Below, piece by piece: positions 59,138-64,000 of a stretch of DNA of 64,000 nucleotides. Positions within the stretch are counted from its first letter, which is position 1; each line of letters starts with the position of its first letter. A program made the position numbers and the translations under genes. This DNA is from Cadophora sp. MPI-SDFR-AT-0126 (lineage: Eukaryota > Ascomycota > Leotiomycetes > Helotiales > Ploettnerulaceae). The stretch covers positions 434,001 to 498,000 of the forward strand of contig JAGMVK010000016.1 in the NCBI GenBank assembly GCA_020747065.1, in the 5' to 3' direction. The notes under the pieces are model-generated. The model saw nothing but the letters and a program-made list of their open reading frames with translations, was not told where the DNA came from and searched no databases.

Positions 59138-61585
59138 AACTAATAGCAGTGCATTTCTGCTTTGATAGTATTCATTTGTGTTAGTACAGTACTGGTTCCA
59201 GGTCTCGCACCGAGTATATCTATAATCAAGTAAGTCCAAGTGTTACAAAAATCTGTTTATTTTTAAAAGAGCGTAAAAAGTGCTAAACAATATATTTTCC
59301 CAAAACACTAATAAACTATTCTTAGAAAGGGTTTGAAGTTTTATTTTAACTAAAGGATACTTTATAAACTAATACTAGTGTTATACTAGAACAAGTAATA
59401 TAGCCCTAAGGCTCAGCAGATAAACTGTGCCTACTAGCTTCGTGCTACACAAAAAAGCTGTAAGTCATGTGATAATAAATTAGCTTTCTCAAAGAAATAT
59501 CATCGAAAAAGAGGAAACACAAAGATGGCATTAAGCCACCATACCGGAGGTGGCCGAGCAGACCAAGCGGACCTTCCTCCAGGATCAAGCGAGCAAGCCA
59601 TGTGCAACATGCACGAACGCTGAATCCCAGATCCCTCCATCCAAAAGCGTCATCATGCATCCGTTTCAACAGAAGCAAGCACCTAGACTGTACCGTTTGA
59701 CAGCGGAACAGCAATCGTCATCTGGTATTGTACAGAAGCGCTGAAAGAGCAGAGTTGGTTGTTGGTGTGCCTGCTGACCTGGATGGTGAGGCGAGGGAGG
59801 GAGGTGGGGGTTGTTGGACCGGATTGGGTTTGGACGGAATGAGCTAGCTACGGAGTACCTAGTTTGATAGTGTATCATAGAATCTCAAGCCGCAGGTCCT
59901 TTGCTCAGGCTGTTTTGACGGCAGTTTCTGATGTCAAACTCTTTACTCTCACGAAAGCTGGCAGAAGCTCATCCTTGAGTTGAGTAGAGTTTGAAGAAAG
60001 ATCCGGTTTGCTGGCCCGAGGCATGAAGCACAGGCCGAAGCACGTCAAAACAAGGACCTGGAGATCTGACGCGATAAGCCCATGCCCATGTGGCTCAGAG
60101 GTACCAAAATAGAAGCTCATTCTCGCATCTTTCTCTTATGTAATCAGAGAAAGGAAGGCCAGCCACTCGGAGACATGGATTTCAATACGTGTTGAACAAA
60201 CTGGACATGACATAGGGACAAAGTCGAGTCTCAGGTACCATGAAGTCATGTCCCTCTCCCTCATTCCTGAGCGAGCGAGCTTTGTTGTCTCAATTGTGTT
60301 GGCCAGCTCCCAAGCACATGTCGTTTCGCTTGGATGGCCGAGCTCTTATCGCTATGCATACTGTACATGCATGCAATCATATCATGCAAGGCAAGCCTGG
60401 ATCACATCACATAGCTTTATCGGTATCGCGGTGCGGGACAGGACGGACGGGAATCCTAAACACCGACCTCATCTCTCTGCTCCTCCACTCAACTCCACTC
60501 CAGTTCTTCACCCCGCGGTTACGGTTACCAATCTCCTTGGCCCTGGATTCCTTGCTGGTCCTTCTCTCGTCTCTCCTTCGCGACAGGTCGGAAGGGAGCA
60601 TGGTTTTGTTATCGCTCACTCGCTCAGCCAGCCTAGTCCGGTGACACCAGGATCATGAGCCTTGCCCATCCAAGGCAAAGGCCAGTGATGACGGCTGCGG
60701 CGGGTACACATCGTGTCTTTGCCTTTGCCTTGATGGGCTGGACCAGACGGGTCACGGCTGACACTTGGTTTCGCGAGTGATTGCTGATGCCATGCTGTGA
60801 CCATCCAGGTGATAAGGGACGTTGGTTGAGGTAAATAAGAGACGCGTCCGTCCATCCCTCTCCTTCCCCCTCCTTCTCTTCTCTCTTCCTCTCTTCATCA
60901 TATCAAACAAACTCTAGAACAACATCAAGCAGCTACCACCATTTTCAATATCGTTTTATCTCTCTTCATTCCAGTTGTCGGGATAACATCATTCATTTGC
61001 CCATTATCCATCCTACTCAGCCTGGCCTGGCCTAGCCGAATTCCCTCCTTATCGCAGCTCAGCCTCGTCTCGCCTCGTTGAGTCACTGCCGGATCCTGTG
61101 CCTCTGTCCCAACACGGCCACCTGCACATCCCCATCTCTTTGTTCCAGCTGCAGCTCGGGCTCAAGCTCAGGCTCATTCGTCATTTCGGCTACCACTTGA
61201 TTGTGTGTGGTCAATCCTTCCTTCTATTACGCTCATCAATAATACGCGCCTTCCCTTAATCTCCTGTGACTCGGAACAGCGATCCAGTCATCCGGCGACT
61301 TCCCTCGTTTCGATATCCGACCCTCTTATCAACCTCAGCTCGCTCTACCTACGTGTCTTCCCTCTCATCATCCAGACTTCTATTACACATCATCAATCAT
61401 TCGCTCGTCTTGGAAGCTTCCGGCTCTTTGTTGTGTTATTCTAGAGCTTCGAGAACAAAGGATCCTCGGTTTGGAACATCCGTTGACTACCCACCCTCAA
61501 AGGTACTATATCAACGAAGCTCTTGGCTCCACTTCCAGACATCCCAACAACACACCAATTACCGAACTCAATACCATCTGCAAAT
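59138..61585. other. Gene-free 2.4 kb with AT-rich island and CT-rich leader
   Basis: About 59155-59520 is strongly AT-rich and TA-rich with no ORF, possibly a repeat eroded by RIP. From 60840 to 61585 the + strand is pyrimidine-rich (runs of CTTCC and CTCTTC near 60860-60900) as in long fungal 5' leaders. Short overlapping frames (60240-60660) carry no recognisable protein. Confidence 0.5.
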
Positions 61586-62383
61586 ATGTCTACTACTTCC
61601 TACCGAAATCCCATCGAGCCTGTTGAGCGAAAGGATATCCGATCTGCTAGCCTTCCCTTCAAGCATGACAAGGACAAGAGAGAGAAGTGGAGCAACGGTG
61701 TTCGACCATCACCTGGCGTTATACTCAACTTCAACGACGAGGTTTTGAGCGCTAGCAACGAGGGTCAGAAGATGAAAATCCGTCCTCAAAAGCAGTGGAG
61801 CCAAATGTACGTCCCCAGTCCACGTCCGTCCTTCAAAACGCTTAGAATATCCTTTAACAAGCTATCTAATAGGGCATCGGAACCAAAGTCCCACGCAAAC
61901 AAGACTCCTAAGCCATATGGCAACTACGATGGCCCTTCACGCCTTGCTCACAAGGCTTCTGCCGTTGCCGATGCCAACGACCACACTAGCTCTAGCCTTT
62001 CCAGATCACTTCTCGAACTCCTGCCTCAACACTCCAACAACACCGAATCTGCCATTCAAATTGCACTTCGAGAATCTGCCGTCGCTGCCGAAGCCGATAT
62101 CCTCTATAGCTATGATAACAAGGGACCAAGCCCTGGTGACAAGGGCCGCAAGGTTGATCTTGGTGGCTTGGTTGATCTTGCAGAGCGGAAATGGCTCAAC
62201 AAGAAGACGGAAGAGATTGTGAAGGGCGAGTACGAGGTCTTGGATAACTCGGGGGAGACTGTTCTCCTCAAAGGCAAGGGAAAGAAGAGCCCAAAGCAGA
62301 AGGCTGCTAAGTTTGAGCCTGTCGTCCCTAAGGCTGGACTTGATGACGACGACTTTGAGCTTATCGATGCCCCTCTCTCTTAA
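61586..62383 (+). CDS. Unrecognised hydrophilic protein (265 aa, or 243 aa if a 66-nt intron is removed)
   Basis: An open frame begins MSTTSYRNPIEPVERKDIRS and ends with an acidic LDDDDFELIDAPLS. The middle is Ser- and Ala-rich with a Lys-rich segment (KGKGKKSPKQKAAK) near the end. There is no membrane segment or signal, and a disordered or regulatory protein is plausible. A possible intron 61807-61872 has GTACGT donor, CTAAT-like branch and TAG acceptor; being 66 nt it keeps frame, and removal would drop a basic segment (PRPSFKTLRISFNKLSNR). A CT-rich leader over 0.7 kb precedes the start. No family recognised; no function proposed. Confidence 0.7.
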   Translation: MSTTSYRNPIEPVERKDIRSASLPFKHDKDKREKWSNGVRPSPGVILNFNDEVLSASNEGQKMKIRPQKQWSQMYVPSPRPSFKTLRISFNKLSNRASEPKSHANKTPKPYGNYDGPSRLAHKASAVADANDHTSSSLSRSLLELLPQHSNNTESAIQIALRESAVAAEADILYSYDNKGPSPGDKGRKVDLGGLVDLAERKWLNKKTEEIVKGEYEVLDNSGETVLLKGKGKKSPKQKAAKFEPVVPKAGLDDDDFELIDAPLS

Positions 62384-63471
62384 TTACGTCCTGAGCGGTC
62401 TCGCTTCGATGACATTCCTTTTCTGATGATGGCGTTTGGATTGGATGCATGGTATAGCCTACCCAGCTTGGGAAGGATGGCTTACCCTCTTTGTACTTTT
62501 GCCACGATAATGGCTCGCTTTGGGACTTTGGGAGCGTGCAGCCTACCCGTGTACAGACTTGGGAAGGATGGCTAGGCGCTGGGGGTTCTTTGCTTGCTAG
62601 CTTGTGTTTAGGCGGTGTTAAGTCTTCTGGATTGGTGCATAGCCTACCTCTGCTCGGATAGCATAGGAAGGATGGCTTGGTGCTTCGGGGTTGGTTTGCA
62701 TTATTAGATACCTTTTTAGTGACTCACTGACCGATGGCTTGGCTGACTGCTTGCTTGGCTTGCTTTTACGCCGCGAGTGGTTTTATACAAATTCAATTGG
62801 ATTTGTATACCGTTTGCTCCTGTCTGACTCCTTGAGACTTGAGAACATCGAGTCTGCTGATCCGGCTTCTACTCACCTCTATCCCTCACTCTTTCCTTGG
62901 ATTTCTCCATCTTTTGGTTATATCTTCTTCGCTTTACTACTGCAAGCGCCTCAGCCGCTATACTGCCGCTGTTGTGTGTATATACTTCTCGAGGTTTTGA
63001 ACTCGCTTAGATGTTTACCCCGCATTGCCTTCCTACCATCAACTGCTTCCGATTCGTGGTGCCTCTCGTTTACGCTTCTGTACCTCTGCTCCCTTGTCTT
63101 TCTTATCTCATTTACGGGTATGTTGTGACCCTACGGTAATAATGACTCGAGAACGAAACGAAACGGAACGAACCTCCATGCGGGAAGCAGCGAAAGTCTA
63201 CCTGGGTTGTTCTGGGCAATGTGGGTTGGATGTGATTGGGTGCTCTCATCAACCAAGGCCTGTAAGTGTTTATCTTGAGATGGGTAGAATCACAGTTTAC
63301 GGTTACATTCTAGAAACATATAGCTTGAATCCGGAGATACAAAGATTCGAGGGCTTTGGGTTTCCACTTCGACAACACTCCTAGTCGATCCGAAAATGAT
63401 ACATTATCAGCACACAATATATACAAAAACATTCATCATTATATACACTCCTTCCCTCTGCCCTTTCCCCC
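62384..63471. other. Convergent 3' region with degenerate repeats
   Basis: About 1.1 kb between facing stop codons. The first 300 bp hold three imperfect repeats listed separately. The ORFs here are short and unrecognised. Confidence 0.5.
62438..62678. repeat. Three imperfect dispersed copies of a 40-50-bp motif
   Basis: Copies lie at 62438-62483, 62537-62574 and 62629-62678. Each has TAGCCTACC or CAGCCTACC followed within 10-20 bp by GGAAGGATGGCT; two share a GGATTGG leader. They lie just after the stop at 62383, probably in the 3' UTR or flanking DNA. Confidence 0.75.
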
Positions 63472-63985
63472 TCACCCGTACGCCCTCCTCGTCACATTCC
63501 CACTCGTCCCATCCCCACTCGTCCCATTCCCACTCGTCCCATTCCCACTCGTCCCATTCCCACTCGTCCCATTCCCACTTGTCCCATTCCCCAGCGCCTG
63601 CGACACCACAAAATCCTTGGCCTGCGTCCCAAACTCGCGCACGTAGCTCAGATGCACAGGGATGCTATTCCCACTATCGCAGAAGCGGTCGTCGGCGGTG
63701 CAGAAGCTCTTGGTGATGGGCGCCATGGCGGCGCAGGTGGTGGTGTTGAGACGTGGGAAGATGCCGGCTTTGGTGCTGTTGCCGACGTCTTGGGGCAGGT
63801 TGGGGATGTGGCTTGGGTCGCCCATTTGGATTATTGCTATTACTGTGGGTTGGGTGTTAGTTTAAGTTTTTGGGTTGGTGGGGAGGAAACTAACTATTCT
63901 TTGAGAGAGCGGGATTTAATGGTGGTGTTGAGTTGAAGTTTGCTTCGCTGGTTCCGCACATCACATCTCCGATGACTTGCGCTCC
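63472..63985 (-). CDS. Cutinase/acetylxylan-esterase family (CE5) protein, C-terminal part (5' end outside window)
   Basis: Visible exons are 63985-63895 and 63842-63472; the upstream exon, with the expected GYSQ nucleophile Ser, lies beyond the window end. The first visible exon begins GAQVIGDVMCGT, as after the GxSQG motif. The catalytic aspartate region reads TADDRFCDSG and the catalytic histidine is in VHLSYV. The core is followed by a repetitive tail (GNGTS repeats) ending NVTRRAYG. Family members are secreted and cleave cutin or acetyl groups from xylan. The tail's Asn-Gly-Thr units are N-glycosylation sequons. Subfamily and substrate are not resolved from a partial gene. Confidence 0.88.
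63496..63585. repeat. Coding minisatellite, six 15-bp units
   Basis: Six nearly identical 15-bp units (ATTCCCACTCGTCCC on the + strand) encode Gly-Asn/Asp-Gly-Thr-Ser in the esterase C-terminus. One unit has C for T and one has CTT for CTC. The array is in frame and likely length-variable between strains. Confidence 0.92.
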
Positions 63986-64000
63986 CTACATCACATCAGT

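Noticed and set aside
60240..60658. Overlapping plus-strand frames of 134 and 136 codons
   Set aside because: Two frames overlap in low-complexity Ser/Leu sequence upstream of a CT-rich leader; neither resembles a protein family.
1..64000. tRNA, rRNA, CRISPR and intact transposons
   Set aside because: No cloverleaf-like tRNA, no rRNA segment, no spaced repeat array with unique spacers, and no transposase or reverse-transcriptase motif were seen by eye; a dedicated tRNA and repeat scan would be needed to exclude small ones.
1..64000. A secondary-metabolite gene cluster around the P450, SDR and NmrA-like genes
   Set aside because: No backbone enzyme (PKS, NRPS, terpene cyclase, DMATS) is present, and these enzymes are separated by housekeeping genes.

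Overview
The window is nuclear DNA from a filamentous ascomycete (Pezizomycotina, possibly Leotiomycetes). The evidence is short introns of about 45-110 bp with GTAAGT/GTATGT donors, gene spacing of 0.3-2.5 kb on both strands, and fungus-specific families: type I FAS alpha subunit, HET-domain protein, fungal-specific transcription factor domain, pectate lyase, cutinase-family esterase and NmrA-like reductase. About 70 introns could be placed by eye; all are GT-AG except one GC-AG. The class-level assignment is inference.

Layout. 0-24 kb: 3' part of FAS2; a transcription-factor-like gene divergent from a short-chain dehydrogenase; a membrane-anchored neutral ceramidase; HGH1 divergent from a cytochrome P450; two small membrane proteins; and a flavocytochrome b2-like dehydrogenase ending in a peroxisomal SKL signal. 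24-36 kb: a divergent Rab GTPase, the SNARE YKT6, a very long amidohydrolase (CE9-like), the SMC5/6 subunit NSE1, a DUF427 protein and a DUF4863 (hydroxylaminobenzoate lyase-like) protein. 36-45 kb: nuclear RNA genes, namely a Cid1-type nucleotidyltransferase divergent from TFIIF alpha, which is tail-to-tail with BUD13/CWC26. 45-64 kb: accessory genes, namely a GPI-anchored wall protein, a pectate lyase, a shortened C2H2-type protein, a 78-aa protein, a double GFA-domain protein, a HET protein, an NmrA-like reductase, an unrecognised 265-aa protein, and the 3' end of a cutinase-family esterase carrying a coding minisatellite.

How the genes relate. No classical secondary-metabolite cluster is visible: there is no PKS, NRPS or terpene synthase. 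Housekeeping genes (FAS2, HGH1, YKT6, NSE1, TFIIF alpha, BUD13) are interspersed with enzymes of lipid, aromatic or wall metabolism. The right third is enriched in secreted plant-wall-active proteins and self/non-self genes. The most notable signals are the Ser-to-Thr change at the presumed ceramidase nucleophile, the doubled amidohydrolase with a degenerate second half, the SKL-tagged flavocytochrome, the GC-AG intron beside the P450 heme loop, an 11-nt exon, and the sequon-encoding minisatellite. I found no strong evidence for an entirely new system; the best candidates for undescribed function are the GPI-anchored protein, the doubled amidohydrolase and the 265-aa protein.
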